DNA of 64,000 nucleotides from VRUE01 sp963817905 (GCA_963817905.1 CAWFPS010000003.1:1302001-1366000); one strand, 5' to 3'. Shown: positions 48,144-57,059, counted from the stretch's first letter. Numbers and translations: made by a program. Notes: generated by a model from the sequence alone, not told the origin.

Positions 48144-49658
48144 ATGAGCCCCGCACCCTCAAGCGCGATGATCGGAACTGTGCTCTCCGGCCGCTACCGG
48201 CTGGAGGCGAAAATCGGCAGCGGTGGGATGTCGACGGTCTATTTGGCGCGGGACCAGACGCTCGACCGGCAGGTGGCGGTCAAGGTAATGCACCGCGAGA
48301 TGTCCGAGCAGGCCGACCAGCTGGAGCGCTTCCGCCAGGAGGCGCGCGCCGTGGCCAAGCTCTCCCATCCCAACGTGGTCTCGGTAATCGACGCCGGCGA
48401 GGACGGCGGCCACCCCTACATCGTCTTCGAATACGTCGCCGGGGAAACGCTGAAGCAGCGGGTCAGCCGCGACGGGGCGCTGGCGCCGCAGGAGGCGATC
48501 GCTTACGCGATCGAGATCGCCCGCGGGCTCTCGATGGCCCACGCCCGCAACATGGTCCACCGCGACATCAAGCCGCAGAACATCCTGATCGACGGCGAGG
48601 GCCGGGCAAAGCTGACCGACTTCGGCATCTCGCGCCAGCTCGAGCAGGACGGGATGACCGCGACCGGGCGGGTGCTCGGCACCACCGACTACGTCGCGCC
48701 GGAGCAAGCGATGGGCCGCCAGGTCGACTTGCGCAGCGACATCTACTCGCTCGGCGTCGTCCTCTACGAGATGCTCGTCGGCCAGGTTCCCTTCGCCGCC
48801 GACAGCCAGGTCGGGGTGGCGATGAAGCACGTAAACGAGGAGCTCCCCGACGTGCAGCGGCGCCGGCCCGAGCTCTCCGCCGCGGTGGCGCTGGTGGTTG
48901 AGCGGGCGACGGCCAAGGACCCGGCGCAGCGCTACGAGCACGTCGGCGAGCTGATCGACGACCTGGAGACGGCATTGGAGGTGGAGGCCGCACGGGCCGG
49001 CTCGACCACGGGCGAGGCGACCAGCGTGCTCGACGCGGTGCCGCCGCCGAAGCGCCAGCTCTCCGGCCGGGCGCGCTGGAGCTGGGCGGCGATCGTGGCC
49101 GTGCTGCTGATCGTCGGCGGCGTGCTGCTCGTCGTCTTCGTCATCTCCAGCGGCGACGTCGGTGGCGGCGGAGCGGGCAAGGGCGGTGGCAAGCCAATCG
49201 CGATCGACGAAGCGACCGACTACGACCCGCAGGGCGACGGCGAAGAGGTCGGCAGCAAGGTCGGCCTCGCGGTCGACGGCGACCCCAGCGGCACCGCCTG
49301 GGAAAGCGAGCACTACGACTCCGACGTCTTCGCCGGCACCAAGACCGGGCCCGACCCCGGCGTCGGCCTCTACGTGACCACGGGCGGCCTGGCCAAGCCG
49401 AAAACGATGATCGTCCGCACCCCCACGCCGGGCTGGGACGCCCAGATCTTCGCCGCCGCGTCAGGGCCGCCGGAAGACCTCCAGGGCTGGAACGAACCGG
49501 TCGGCATCGCCGTCGACGCCTCCCCCCGAGAGGAGATCGACCTGGCGGTGCCCTCCCCCGCCCGCTACTTCCTGATCTGGTTCAACAAGGCCTCCGAAGC
49601 CCGCGACCAGGCGGGCCGCTTCCAGATCGAGGTAAGCGACGTCGAATTGCTGCGCTGA
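48144..49658 (+). CDS. Receptor-like Ser/Thr protein kinase with discoidin-like outer domain
   Basis: A 504-residue transmembrane kinase. The kinase domain (about 15-275) is complete: GSGGMSTVYLA glycine loop, VAVKVM lysine, HRDIKPQN catalytic loop, DFGISR, and TDYVAPEQAMG activation segment. A single helix (WAAIVAVLLIVGGVLLVVFV) near residue 320 is followed by a 160-residue extracytoplasmic beta domain (KVGLAVDGDPSGTAWESEHY, AASGPPEDLQGWNEPVG, ARYFLIWFNKASEARDQAG) resembling F5/8 type C-like carbohydrate-binding domains in other actinobacterial kinases. The ATG follows the ATPase stop directly, so the two are probably co-expressed. Confidence 0.9.
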   Translation: MSPAPSSAMIGTVLSGRYRLEAKIGSGGMSTVYLARDQTLDRQVAVKVMHREMSEQADQLERFRQEARAVAKLSHPNVVSVIDAGEDGGHPYIVFEYVAGETLKQRVSRDGALAPQEAIAYAIEIARGLSMAHARNMVHRDIKPQNILIDGEGRAKLTDFGISRQLEQDGMTATGRVLGTTDYVAPEQAMGRQVDLRSDIYSLGVVLYEMLVGQVPFAADSQVGVAMKHVNEELPDVQRRRPELSAAVALVVERATAKDPAQRYEHVGELIDDLETALEVEAARAGSTTGEATSVLDAVPPPKRQLSGRARWSWAAIVAVLLIVGGVLLVVFVISSGDVGGGGAGKGGGKPIAIDEATDYDPQGDGEEVGSKVGLAVDGDPSGTAWESEHYDSDVFAGTKTGPDPGVGLYVTTGGLAKPKTMIVRTPTPGWDAQIFAAASGPPEDLQGWNEPVGIAVDASPREEIDLAVPSPARYFLIWFNKASEARDQAGRFQIEVSDVELLR

Positions 49659-50627
49659 TCAGAACTCGTAGGAGCGGGCGCGTTGGTGACGTTCGACCGC
49701 CAGTGTCACCAATCGGTCGCAGAGGGCCGGGTACTCGAGGCCGGAGGCCTGCCATAGCTTGGCGTAGACGCTGGTCTCGGTGAAGCCGGGCATGGTGTTG
49801 ATCTCGTTGACGAGGACGGTGCCGTCGGGCTCGACGAAGAAGTCGCAGCGGGCGAGGCCGGCGCAGCCGCCAAGGCGAAACGCCGTGATGGCCAGCTCGC
49901 GGACGCGGGTGGCCTGCTCGGAGGCAATCGGGGCGGGGACGACCAGTTCCATGCCGCCCTCGCGGTACTTGTTCTCGTAGTCGTACCACTCGCCGTCGGC
50001 GCGGACCTCGCCCGGTTGCGAGGCATCGACCTCCTCGTTTCCCAGCAGCGAGCACTCGACCTCGCGGCCGCTGGCCGAGGCCTCGACGATCACCCGCGGG
50101 TCGTGGCGACGGGCGAGCTCGACCGCCGCGTCCAGCTCCGCCCCGGTCCCCGCCACCTTGCTGATGCCGACACTGGAACCTAGCCGCGAGGGCTTGACCC
50201 AGAGCGGCGAGCCGAGCTGCTCGCAGCGCTCGCGCCAGCCCGCCTCGCCGGCGTCGGCGAAATCGACCTGGGGAACGCCGGCCTGGGCGAAGAGGCGCTT
50301 CAGGGTCAGCTTGTCCATGCAGGCAGCCGAGGCGAGCACGTCTGAGCCGACGTAGGGAACGTCCAGCCACTCGAGCAGGCCCTGCACGCTGCCGTCCTCA
50401 CCGAAGGGACCGTGCAGGGCCGGAAAGGCAACGTCGGCGCCGAACAGGCCCTCGCCGGGGACAAGCTGGACCGCGGCACCCTCGCAACTCCAGCTGCCCT
50501 CGCGGGAGATCGTCACCGCCAATGTCTCGTGCCCCGCCTGCTCGAGGCCGCGGGCGACGGCCTCCCCGGAGCGCAGCGAAACATCGTGCTCTGAGGAGCG
50601 GCCGCCGCGCAGGACCGCGACCCTCAT
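49659..50627 (-). CDS. ddl: D-alanine--D-alanine ligase
   Basis: A 322-residue ATP-grasp enzyme that makes D-Ala-D-Ala for peptidoglycan. It has VAVLRGGRSSEHDVSLRSG, FPALHGPFGEDGSVQGLLEW, PYVGSDVLASAACMDKLTLK, LWVKPSRLGSSVGISKV, EVECSLLGNEE, CDFFVEPDGTVLVNEINTMP and GFTETS, the complete set of substrate and metal sites. It is the last gene of the wall cluster; its ATG overlaps the pknB stop (ATGA). Having ddl directly under the control of the pknB-pbpA transcript is functionally coherent. Confidence 0.95.
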   Translation of the reverse strand: MRVAVLRGGRSSEHDVSLRSGEAVARGLEQAGHETLAVTISREGSWSCEGAAVQLVPGEGLFGADVAFPALHGPFGEDGSVQGLLEWLDVPYVGSDVLASAACMDKLTLKRLFAQAGVPQVDFADAGEAGWRERCEQLGSPLWVKPSRLGSSVGISKVAGTGAELDAAVELARRHDPRVIVEASASGREVECSLLGNEEVDASQPGEVRADGEWYDYENKYREGGMELVVPAPIASEQATRVRELAITAFRLGGCAGLARCDFFVEPDGTVLVNEINTMPGFTETSVYAKLWQASGLEYPALCDRLVTLAVERHQRARSYEF

Positions 50628-52507
50628 CCTTCGGCTTCCGCTTCGGCCGATCCGGTCGCGGTCTTGCCGACGACCAAGGTGACGGTGCTGCCCGGTTTCA
50701 GTTCGGAGCCCGGCGGCGGGAACTGGTCGGTAACGCGGCCGACCTGCGAGGGCACTTCGGTCTGCTGTTCTTGCACCACCGGCTTCAGGCCCGCTTCGCG
50801 CACGGCTTCGACCGCCCCCGCGCGCTCCTTGCCGATCACGTTGGGAGCACTCGCCTGTTCTTCGCCCTTGGAGACGACGATCGAGACGCTCGAACCGGGC
50901 GGCAACTGCGAGCCGGCGCTCGGAGCCTGGCGGATCACCTGCCCCTGCGGCGCCTTGTTTTCGACTTCTTCGACGCTGGGGCTGAAGCCGCGGCTGCGGA
51001 TCTGCTGCACGGCGAGCGAGCGCTGCGAGCCGACCAGCACCGGCACCTTGGCCAGCTTCGGGCCGCTGGACACCTTGAGCACGACATCGCTGCCCCGCGT
51101 CGCCGTCTCGCCGCCGCCCGGTTCGGACTTGATCACCAGCCCTTCTTCGACGTCCATGGAGTTGACGTTTTCGACCCTCGCCGCGAAGCCGGCCTCTTCC
51201 AGCGCTTCTTCGGCTTTGGCGAGCTGGTCACCGGCCGTGGAGGGCACCTTGGCGCTGCCGGGGCCGGCGCTGACGGTCAGCATCACCTTCGGCTTCGAGC
51301 AGAAGAAGGTGATGAAGGAGCAGTCTTCGGCCGCTTCCTCGGCCGGCGGAGCGGCGCGTGGGTCCTGCTCCAGCACTTCGTTGGCGGGCGCTTCGCGCTG
51401 GACTCGCTTGACGTCGCCGACGCTGAAGCCGTTTTGCTGCAGCAGGGCGATTGCCACGTTGAGTTCACTGCCGGTCACGTCGGGCACTTCCGTGCTGGTG
51501 TCGCGGGTCAGGGCGAAGCCGGCCAGCAACCCGATCAGGACCGCGACCGCGACCAGCATCCAGATGCGCCGCCTGCGCCGCCGCCGTTCCTCCTCCTCGG
51601 TCGTCCCCTCGGCGACCGGCTCCTCAGGCGTGGCGACGACCGGGGGCAGTGGCGCGAAGGCGGCGGTGCTGCCCGCTCCCCCACCGGGGTCTTTGAGCGC
51701 CGCGTCGAGCGCGGCGATAAAGGCGTCGGCGCTCTGGAAGCGCTGGCCCGGCTCCTTCTCCAGGGCCCGCATCGCCGTCGCGTCGAGCGCCGGTGAGACC
51801 TGCGGGTTGATCGAGCTCGGGCGCTGCGGCGCCTGGGAGACCTGTTTCATCGCCACCGCGACGGCCGAGTCGGCCTCGAACGGGACCCGCCTGGTGAGCG
51901 CCTCGTAGAGCATCACGCCGATCGAGTAGAGGTCCGAGACGGCGGTGACGTCGAAGCCCTGCGCCTGCTCGGGCGAGAGGTAGTGCGGGGTGCCCATCAC
52001 CGAGCCGGCCTGGGTGATCTCCGAGACCCCGGCGCGGGCGATGCCGAAGTCGGTCACGGTCGCCGAGCCCTCGTCGTCGACGATCACGTTCTGGGGCTTC
52101 AGGTCACGGTGGACGACGCCGTGCCGGTGGGCGAAGCGGGCGCCCTCGAGCACCTGGCGGATCAGGCCGACGGACTGCTCGGGCGTCAACCCCGCGTCGA
52201 TCAGCTGCTTCAGCGTGCGCCCCTCCAGGTACTGCATGGCGATGTAGTAGGTGCCGTCGACCTCGCCGCGGTCGAATACGGCAACCACGTTCGGGTGCTG
52301 CAAGCCTGCGGCAGCCTCGGCCTCACGGCGGAAGCGCTCGACGAACTCGCGGTCCTGGGCGAAGCGCGAGTGCAGCACCTTGAGCGCGACCTGGCGCTGC
52401 AAATGCGCATCGTCGGCCAGCCAAACATCGGCCATCCCGCCCGACCCGATCCGCCGCAAAACCGTGTACCGCCCGTCGACCACGGACCCCTGCGCAACCT
52501 CAGCCAC
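50624..52507 (-). CDS. pknB: Ser/Thr protein kinase with four PASTA domains
   Basis: A 627-residue PknB-type kinase. The kinase domain covers residues about 12-270 (GSGGMADVWLA, VALKVL, HRDLKPQNVIVDD, DFGIARA, GTPHYLSPEQAQG). An Arg-rich juxtamembrane run leads to one helix (IWMLVAVAVLIGLLAGFAL), then four PASTA units starting EVPDVTGSELNVAI, KVPSTAGDQLAKAE, KVPVLVGSQRSLAV and APNVIGKERAGAVE. PASTA domains bind muropeptides or lipid II and tune kinase activity during growth and division. The first PASTA unit has an unusual insertion with two cysteines (AEDCSFITFFCSKPKVML). It follows pbpA by 83 bp that contain a palindromic element. Confidence 0.95.
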   Translation of the reverse strand: MAEVAQGSVVDGRYTVLRRIGSGGMADVWLADDAHLQRQVALKVLHSRFAQDREFVERFRREAEAAAGLQHPNVVAVFDRGEVDGTYYIAMQYLEGRTLKQLIDAGLTPEQSVGLIRQVLEGARFAHRHGVVHRDLKPQNVIVDDEGSATVTDFGIARAGVSEITQAGSVMGTPHYLSPEQAQGFDVTAVSDLYSIGVMLYEALTRRVPFEADSAVAVAMKQVSQAPQRPSSINPQVSPALDATAMRALEKEPGQRFQSADAFIAALDAALKDPGGGAGSTAAFAPLPPVVATPEEPVAEGTTEEEERRRRRRRIWMLVAVAVLIGLLAGFALTRDTSTEVPDVTGSELNVAIALLQQNGFSVGDVKRVQREAPANEVLEQDPRAAPPAEEAAEDCSFITFFCSKPKVMLTVSAGPGSAKVPSTAGDQLAKAEEALEEAGFAARVENVNSMDVEEGLVIKSEPGGGETATRGSDVVLKVSSGPKLAKVPVLVGSQRSLAVQQIRSRGFSPSVEEVENKAPQGQVIRQAPSAGSQLPPGSSVSIVVSKGEEQASAPNVIGKERAGAVEAVREAGLKPVVQEQQTEVPSQVGRVTDQFPPPGSELKPGSTVTLVVGKTATGSAEAEAEG

Positions 52508-52529
52508 GCGAACCCCCTCGGCTCTCGCG

Positions 52530-52578
52530 GCCGACGGGCCTCAAAGTGGAGACATAGATCGCTTTCAGGCCCATCGGC
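52530..52578. repeat. Palindromic element C, copy 2, between pbpA and pknB (49 bp)
   Basis: GCCGACGGGCCT and AGGCCCATCGGC pair at 11 of 12 positions. The arm sequence and an AAGTGGA next to the left arm are shared with the in-frame hairpin at 32836-32894, but the middle is diverged. It lies 22 bases upstream of the pknB ATG. Confidence 0.65.
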
Positions 52579-52590
52579 GGCTGTTGTATC

Positions 52591-54051
52591 TCATTCACCG
52601 GCGAGGATTGTTTCTGCCACGTCGGCGAAGATCGGCGCGGCCACGTCGTTGCCGAACTGTTCGGTGCACTCGACCGTCGCCGCGATCGCGATTTTCGGGT
52701 CGTCGGCGGGAGCGAAGCCGATGAACCAGGCCTGGTTCTCGTTTTCGCCGCCGCCACAGGCTTCGTTGCCCGGCGTTTCCGCGGTGCCGGTCTTGCCCGC
52801 GACCGGGACGCCGGGGATCGCCGCGTTGGTGCCGGTGCCTTCGTTGACCACGCCTTCCATCGCGGTGGTCAGCTCCGCGGCGGTCTGGGCACCGATCGGC
52901 TGGCTGTACTCGGCGGGGTCGAGCCGCTTCGTCACCCGGCCGTCGGGGTCGACGACGCGGCTCCAGAGCTGCGGCTTCATCAGCCTGCCCTTGTTGGCGA
53001 CGGTGGCGGCGACCTCGGCCATCTGCAGCGGCGTCACCGCCAGCCGCTCCTGGCCGATCGCGACGCGGGCGAGGTCGACCGGGTCGGCGGCGCTGAGCAG
53101 TTCTTCGGATTCGTTGAAGACGCCGCTCTTGGAGACCTGGTCGGGGGGCAGGTCGATCGGCGGGCGCGAGTTGAAGCCGAACCGTTCCATGTATTCGAAC
53201 AGGGTGTCGTTGCCGAGCTGCTGGCCGAGCTGGCCGAACCAGGTGTTGACCGAGTTGGTCAGGGCGGTGTCCAGGGTCGCCGCTGGGAAGTCGTCGTTGA
53301 AGTCGTTCTGCAGCGGCGTGCCTTCGACTTCGAGCGTGCCAGGCGCGTCGATCGTCGTCTGCGGTGTGATCGCGCCGCTGTCGAGGCCGGCCGCGGCGGT
53401 CACCACCTTGAAGGTCGAGCCGGGCGGGTACTGGCCCTGGGTGGCGCGGTCGAAGAGCGGGGTGTCGACCGTGTTCGTGCTCAGCTTTGAGTATTCGTAG
53501 GGGACCCGGTTGGGATCGTACGGGGGGTTGGAGGCCAGCACCCGCACCCGGCCGTTCTTCGGTTCGATCGCCACCACGGCGCCGTGGCCGGCTGCCTCGA
53601 GATCGGCCAGGGCGGTCGACTGGGCCGCCGGGTCGAGGTTGGTGACGACGTCGTTGCCTTCCTGCTTGCGGCCGCGCAGCTCGTCGAGAATCGAGCTGAA
53701 TTCCGATTCGTTGCCGGCCAGCTCGTCGTTGTGGAACTGCTCGAACTCGCTGTCGCCGTACTGGACGAAGCTGTAGCCGATCGGGTGGCCGTAGAGCGAC
53801 CCTTCCGGATAGCGCCGCACGTAGCGCAGGGCGGCGCCGTGGCCCTTGGGAACCGAGCGGGCGATCACGGTACCGTCGGCGGCGAGGATGCGACCGCGGC
53901 GGATCTGCTGCTGCTCGAGCAGCGGCCGTGCGTTTGCGTCCTTTTCCTTGAGGGCGTGGGCGTCGAAGACAGACCAGTAGGAGGTGAAGCCGATCAGCGC
54001 GGCAAAGAGAACGACGACGAGGCCGAAGAGCTTGACGATCTGGCGGTTCAC
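52591..54051 (-). CDS. pbpA: Penicillin-binding protein, transpeptidase (PbpA/FtsI type)
   Basis: A 486-residue class B PBP that cross-links peptidoglycan. An N-terminal helix (IVKLFGLVVVLFAALIGFTS) anchors it. The pedestal has RGRILAADGTVIARSVPKGH. Catalytic motifs are all present: YPPGSTFKVVTAAAG (SxxK), TNSVNTWFGQLG (SxN) and VAGKTGTAETPG (KTG). The segment AWFIGFAPADDPKIAIAATV follows, as in PbpA. Its ATG overlaps the rodA/ftsW stop by 4 bases; SEDS-class protein and class B PBP work as a pair in glycan polymerisation and cross-linking. Confidence 0.94.
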   Translation of the reverse strand: MNRQIVKLFGLVVVLFAALIGFTSYWSVFDAHALKEKDANARPLLEQQQIRRGRILAADGTVIARSVPKGHGAALRYVRRYPEGSLYGHPIGYSFVQYGDSEFEQFHNDELAGNESEFSSILDELRGRKQEGNDVVTNLDPAAQSTALADLEAAGHGAVVAIEPKNGRVRVLASNPPYDPNRVPYEYSKLSTNTVDTPLFDRATQGQYPPGSTFKVVTAAAGLDSGAITPQTTIDAPGTLEVEGTPLQNDFNDDFPAATLDTALTNSVNTWFGQLGQQLGNDTLFEYMERFGFNSRPPIDLPPDQVSKSGVFNESEELLSAADPVDLARVAIGQERLAVTPLQMAEVAATVANKGRLMKPQLWSRVVDPDGRVTKRLDPAEYSQPIGAQTAAELTTAMEGVVNEGTGTNAAIPGVPVAGKTGTAETPGNEACGGGENENQAWFIGFAPADDPKIAIAATVECTEQFGNDVAAPIFADVAETILAGE

Positions 54052-55343
54052 CCGACCGCCTCACGGCGCGCCCGATCGGAGACAAGCAGAAGCAGGGCGA
54101 GGAGGACGAAGTTGGCGACGATCGAGCTGCCCCCGTAGCTGATGAAGGGCAGGGTGACGCCGGTCAGCGGGATCACCCGGGTGACGCCGCCGACGATGAC
54201 GAAGGCCTGGATCGCGAAGACCGCGGTTAGGCCGGTCGCCAGCAGCTTCGAGAAGCCGTCGCCGGCGAGCAGGGCGATCTTGAAGCCGCGGGCCGCGATC
54301 ATCAGGTAGGTGAGGAGCACCGCGCAGGCGCCGAAGAGGCCGAGCTCGTTGACGATCAGCGAGTAGATCGTGTCCGTCTGCGCGGCCGGCAGCAGCGCGT
54401 TGTCGGTGCCGGGGATCGTGATCAGCGCCTGGGCGAACCCCTTGCCGAAGAGGCCCCCGTCGGCCTGGGCGAAGATCGACTGCAGGATCTGGTAGCCGCT
54501 CCCATGCGGGTGCGCATAGGGATCGAGCCAGATCTCGACCCGGTCGTGGACGTGGGGCACGGTCGCGGCGAAGAACCAGGCGCCGAGGAGAAACATCGCC
54601 ATCCCGATCACGACGAAGGAGAAGCGTCCCGTCGCCACGTAGAGCAGGGCGAGGAAGGCAGCGAAGAACATCAGCGAGCTGCCGAGGTCGCGGATGAAGA
54701 CGAGCATGAACATCGAGGCGCCCCAGACGACCAGCATCGGGCCGAAGTGCTTGAGCGGCGGCAGGGTGACGCCGAGCACCCGTCGCGCCCCGACGATCAG
54801 CACCTCGCGGTGCTCGCGCAGGTAACTGGCGAGGAAGACGACCAGGCAGATCTTCGAGAACTCGGCCGGCTGGAAGGCGAGCGGGCCGATCTTGACCCCG
54901 AGGTAGGCGCCGTTGACCTGCTGGCCGATCCCCGGCAGCCGCGGCGCCAGCAAGAGCAGCAGCCCGACCACGGCGATCGTGTAGCGGTAGCGCTCGAGCA
55001 CGTCGTAGTCGCGCAGGAAGTGGATTGTCGCGGCGAAGAGGACGAGGCCGAGGACGAACCAGTTGGCCTGGTCGCGGGCCAGGTTGGGATCGATTCGGTA
55101 GACCATCACCAGGCCGAAGGCCATCAGCAGCGCCACCAGCGGGAAGAGGTAGGGGTCGGCGTTGGGCAGGCGCAGGCGCAGGAAGAAGTGCGTGGCCAGG
55201 CAGACGGCGAAGAAGTAGGCGCCGTAGACGAGGCTGGCGTTGTCGAGCTGGGAGTTCTCCTGGGCGAAAACGGCAGCGAAGCCGGCGGTGAGCAGCAGCG
55301 CCACCGGGACGAGAGCGACCAGCTCCCGGTTGCGGGCGCTCAA
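54048..55343 (-). CDS. rodA: SEDS-family glycan polymerase (RodA/FtsW)
   Basis: A 431-residue protein with about 11-12 membrane helices. Conserved parts are YRIDPNLARDQANWFVLGLV, PAEFSKICLVVFLASYLREH (the P-x-E-x-x-K catalytic Asp/Glu loop region), DLGSSLMFFAAFLALLYVAT, GYQILQSIFAQADGGLFGKG and PFISYGGSSIVANFVLLALL. It polymerises lipid II with the PbpA partner. The start is a TTG at 55343; its Shine-Dalgarno (GGAGG) lies at the edge of the hairpin at 55350-55396, which could hide it. RodA rather than FtsW is suggested by the actinobacterial gene order. Confidence 0.92.
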   Translation of the reverse strand: MSARNRELVALVPVALLLTAGFAAVFAQENSQLDNASLVYGAYFFAVCLATHFFLRLRLPNADPYLFPLVALLMAFGLVMVYRIDPNLARDQANWFVLGLVLFAATIHFLRDYDVLERYRYTIAVVGLLLLLAPRLPGIGQQVNGAYLGVKIGPLAFQPAEFSKICLVVFLASYLREHREVLIVGARRVLGVTLPPLKHFGPMLVVWGASMFMLVFIRDLGSSLMFFAAFLALLYVATGRFSFVVIGMAMFLLGAWFFAATVPHVHDRVEIWLDPYAHPHGSGYQILQSIFAQADGGLFGKGFAQALITIPGTDNALLPAAQTDTIYSLIVNELGLFGACAVLLTYLMIAARGFKIALLAGDGFSKLLATGLTAVFAIQAFVIVGGVTRVIPLTGVTLPFISYGGSSIVANFVLLALLLLVSDRARREAVG

Positions 55344-55349
55344 AACCGC

Positions 55350-55396
55350 CTCCGCTGTTCCTTATCCACGCATACCGCCGAAAAGGAACAGCGGAG
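55350..55396 (-). promoter_or_regulatory. Hairpin element D that can mask the rodA Shine-Dalgarno
   Basis: CTCCGCTGTTCCTT and AAGGAACAGCGGAG are perfectly complementary (14 bp) around a 19-base loop. In the minus-strand message the 3' arm ends GCGGAG and the next base completes GGAGG, the Shine-Dalgarno for the TTG at 55343. The hairpin fills the whole gap between pstP and rodA. Confidence 0.6.
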
Positions 55397-55398
55397 CG

Positions 55399-56580
55399 TC
55401 ATCGCGCGCCCTGGGACTTTTCGATGTCTTCGACCAGGGAGACGGCGTCGCCGCGCGAGCGCAGGTCGTGACCGCTGACCGCGTCCTGGCGGCGCGGCGG
55501 CAGTGCCGAGGTCTGGATCGGGCTGGCGTAGCGCTCGTCGTAGAGGACAATCCCGAAGGGGAGTTCATAGGGCATGCCGCGATAGAGGGCGACCCGGCCG
55601 CCGTCGTCGGTGCCGAGGAACCAGACCTGGCGGTTGCCGTACCAGGCACCGAAGGCGACCGCCGCGAGCACGAGGACCGCGGCGAGCAGCTTGAGCGCTC
55701 GGCGAAGGCCGCGGCGGGGCGCCCTGGCGGTGAGCTGCTCGCGACGGTCGCGGGCCGCTGCCGCGGCGGCGCGGCGGCGCACCTCGGTGCCGGTCAAGCC
55801 GGCCTCCTCGGCCGAGCTGCCGATCAGCGTCGCGTCCTCGTGGCCCTGCGGCACCGGGGCCGCCGCGTCTTCGAGCCGGAAGGCGAGAGCGGTGATGTTG
55901 TCGCGGCCGCCGGCCCGGTTGGCCTCGTCGATCAGCGCCCGCACCGCCGCGCTCAGCGAGGTGGCGCCGGCGAGCAGCTTGGCGATCTGCTCCTGGCGCA
56001 GCATCGTGGTCAGGCCGTCCGAGCAGAGCAGGAAGACGTCGCCGGGCAGGGCCGGGACGGTCTGCACGTCGGGCACAACCTCCGCCTCCGGGCCGAGCGC
56101 CCGGGTGATGATCGAGCGCTGCGGGTGGTCCTCGGCCTGGGCGTCGGTCAGCTGCCCCTTGCGCCTCATCTCCTCGACCAGCGAGTGGTCGCGGGTCAGC
56201 TGTTCGAGCTTGCCGCTGCGCAGCCGGTAGGCGCGGCTGTCGCCGACGTGGCCGATTGCCACCTCTTCAGCGCCGGCGTCGACGATCGCCGCGGTCACGG
56301 TCGTCCCCATCCCGGCGCGCGAGGGATCGGCCTGGGCGAGGTCGTGGATGCGGCGGTTGGCCTCGAGGATCGTCTCGCGCAGGACACGCTCGGGCGGGCC
56401 CCCGGGCAGGTCGACGTCGAAGGTGTCGGCGGCGGCTTTCGAGGCGACCTCGCCGGCTTGGGCGCCGCCCATACCGTCGGCGACGACGAAGATCGGCGCC
56501 CGCACGAAGAAGGAGTCCTCGTTGGCGTTGCGCTGACGCCCGGTGTCGGAGCGGAAGGCCTGGTCGTCGATGCGCAGCAT
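55399..56580 (-). CDS. pstP: PP2C-type Ser/Thr protein phosphatase
   Basis: A 393-residue phosphatase that counteracts the cluster kinases. The PP2C metal-binding motifs are RQRNANEDSFFVRAPIFVVA followed by DGMGGAQAGEVAS, GMGTTVTAAIVDAG, IGHVGDSRAYRLRSGKLEQL, TRDHSLV, VFLLCSDGLTTML and GGRDNITALAF. A juxtamembrane Arg-rich stretch and a single helix (LKLLAAVLVLAAVAFGAWY) place the catalytic domain in the cytoplasm with a short outer tail, as in PstP. It follows fhaB by 2 bases. Confidence 0.95.
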   Translation of the reverse strand: MLRIDDQAFRSDTGRQRNANEDSFFVRAPIFVVADGMGGAQAGEVASKAAADTFDVDLPGGPPERVLRETILEANRRIHDLAQADPSRAGMGTTVTAAIVDAGAEEVAIGHVGDSRAYRLRSGKLEQLTRDHSLVEEMRRKGQLTDAQAEDHPQRSIITRALGPEAEVVPDVQTVPALPGDVFLLCSDGLTTMLRQEQIAKLLAGATSLSAAVRALIDEANRAGGRDNITALAFRLEDAAAPVPQGHEDATLIGSSAEEAGLTGTEVRRRAAAAAARDRREQLTARAPRRGLRRALKLLAAVLVLAAVAFGAWYGNRQVWFLGTDDGGRVALYRGMPYELPFGIVLYDERYASPIQTSALPPRRQDAVSGHDLRSRGDAVSLVEDIEKSQGAR

Positions 56581-56582
56581 CC

Positions 56583-57059
56583 CTAGCCCCCGGCCTCATA
56601 GCGGAACTCGGTGTCGCCGATCCGCACCACGTCGCCGTCGATCAGCTCGGCTTCGCCGCTGAGGGTGGCGTCGTTGAGCAGGGTGCCGTTGGTGGAGTTC
56701 ATGTCCTCGACGTAGGTGCGGCCATCGCGACTGAAGATCCTGGCGTGAACACCGGAGGCGTAGCGGTCCTCGATCCGCACGTCCGCCTCGGCGGAGCGGC
56801 CAATCGAGAGGCCGCCGATCAGGTCGAAGCGCTCGCCCGGGTCGAGACCGCCGCCGCGCTCGGCGACCAGCCAGGCGTCGGTAGCGCTGGGCCGGGCTGG
56901 GGCGGCAGCCTGGTGGAAGCCGGTCGCGTCTGGGGCCGGGCCGCCCGAGGCGGTGCGGCGCAGGTCCTTGAGCGCGCTGCGGGCGATCCAGAGCAGGAAG
57001 AGGTAGAGGACGGCGAGGAAGCCGAACTTGAGGAAGACGGAGATCGGGGCGTAGTCCAC
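56583..57059 (-). CDS. fhaB: FHA-domain protein (FhaB/FipA)
   Basis: A 158-residue protein. An N-terminal membrane helix (VFLKFGFLAVLYLFLLWIAR) precedes a C-terminal FHA domain: GLSIGRSAEADVRIEDRYAS, GVHARIFSRDGRTYVEDMNS, TNGTLLNDATLSGEAELIDG. The G-R-S, S-x-x-H (here G-V-H-A) and N-S-T-N-G motifs for phosphothreonine recognition are visible. It should bind phosphorylated PbpA/RodA-complex partners or the kinase. Family position between pstP and fhaA is conserved in actinobacteria. Confidence 0.93.
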   Translation of the reverse strand: MDYAPISVFLKFGFLAVLYLFLLWIARSALKDLRRTASGGPAPDATGFHQAAAPARPSATDAWLVAERGGGLDPGERFDLIGGLSIGRSAEADVRIEDRYASGVHARIFSRDGRTYVEDMNSTNGTLLNDATLSGEAELIDGDVVRIGDTEFRYEAGG

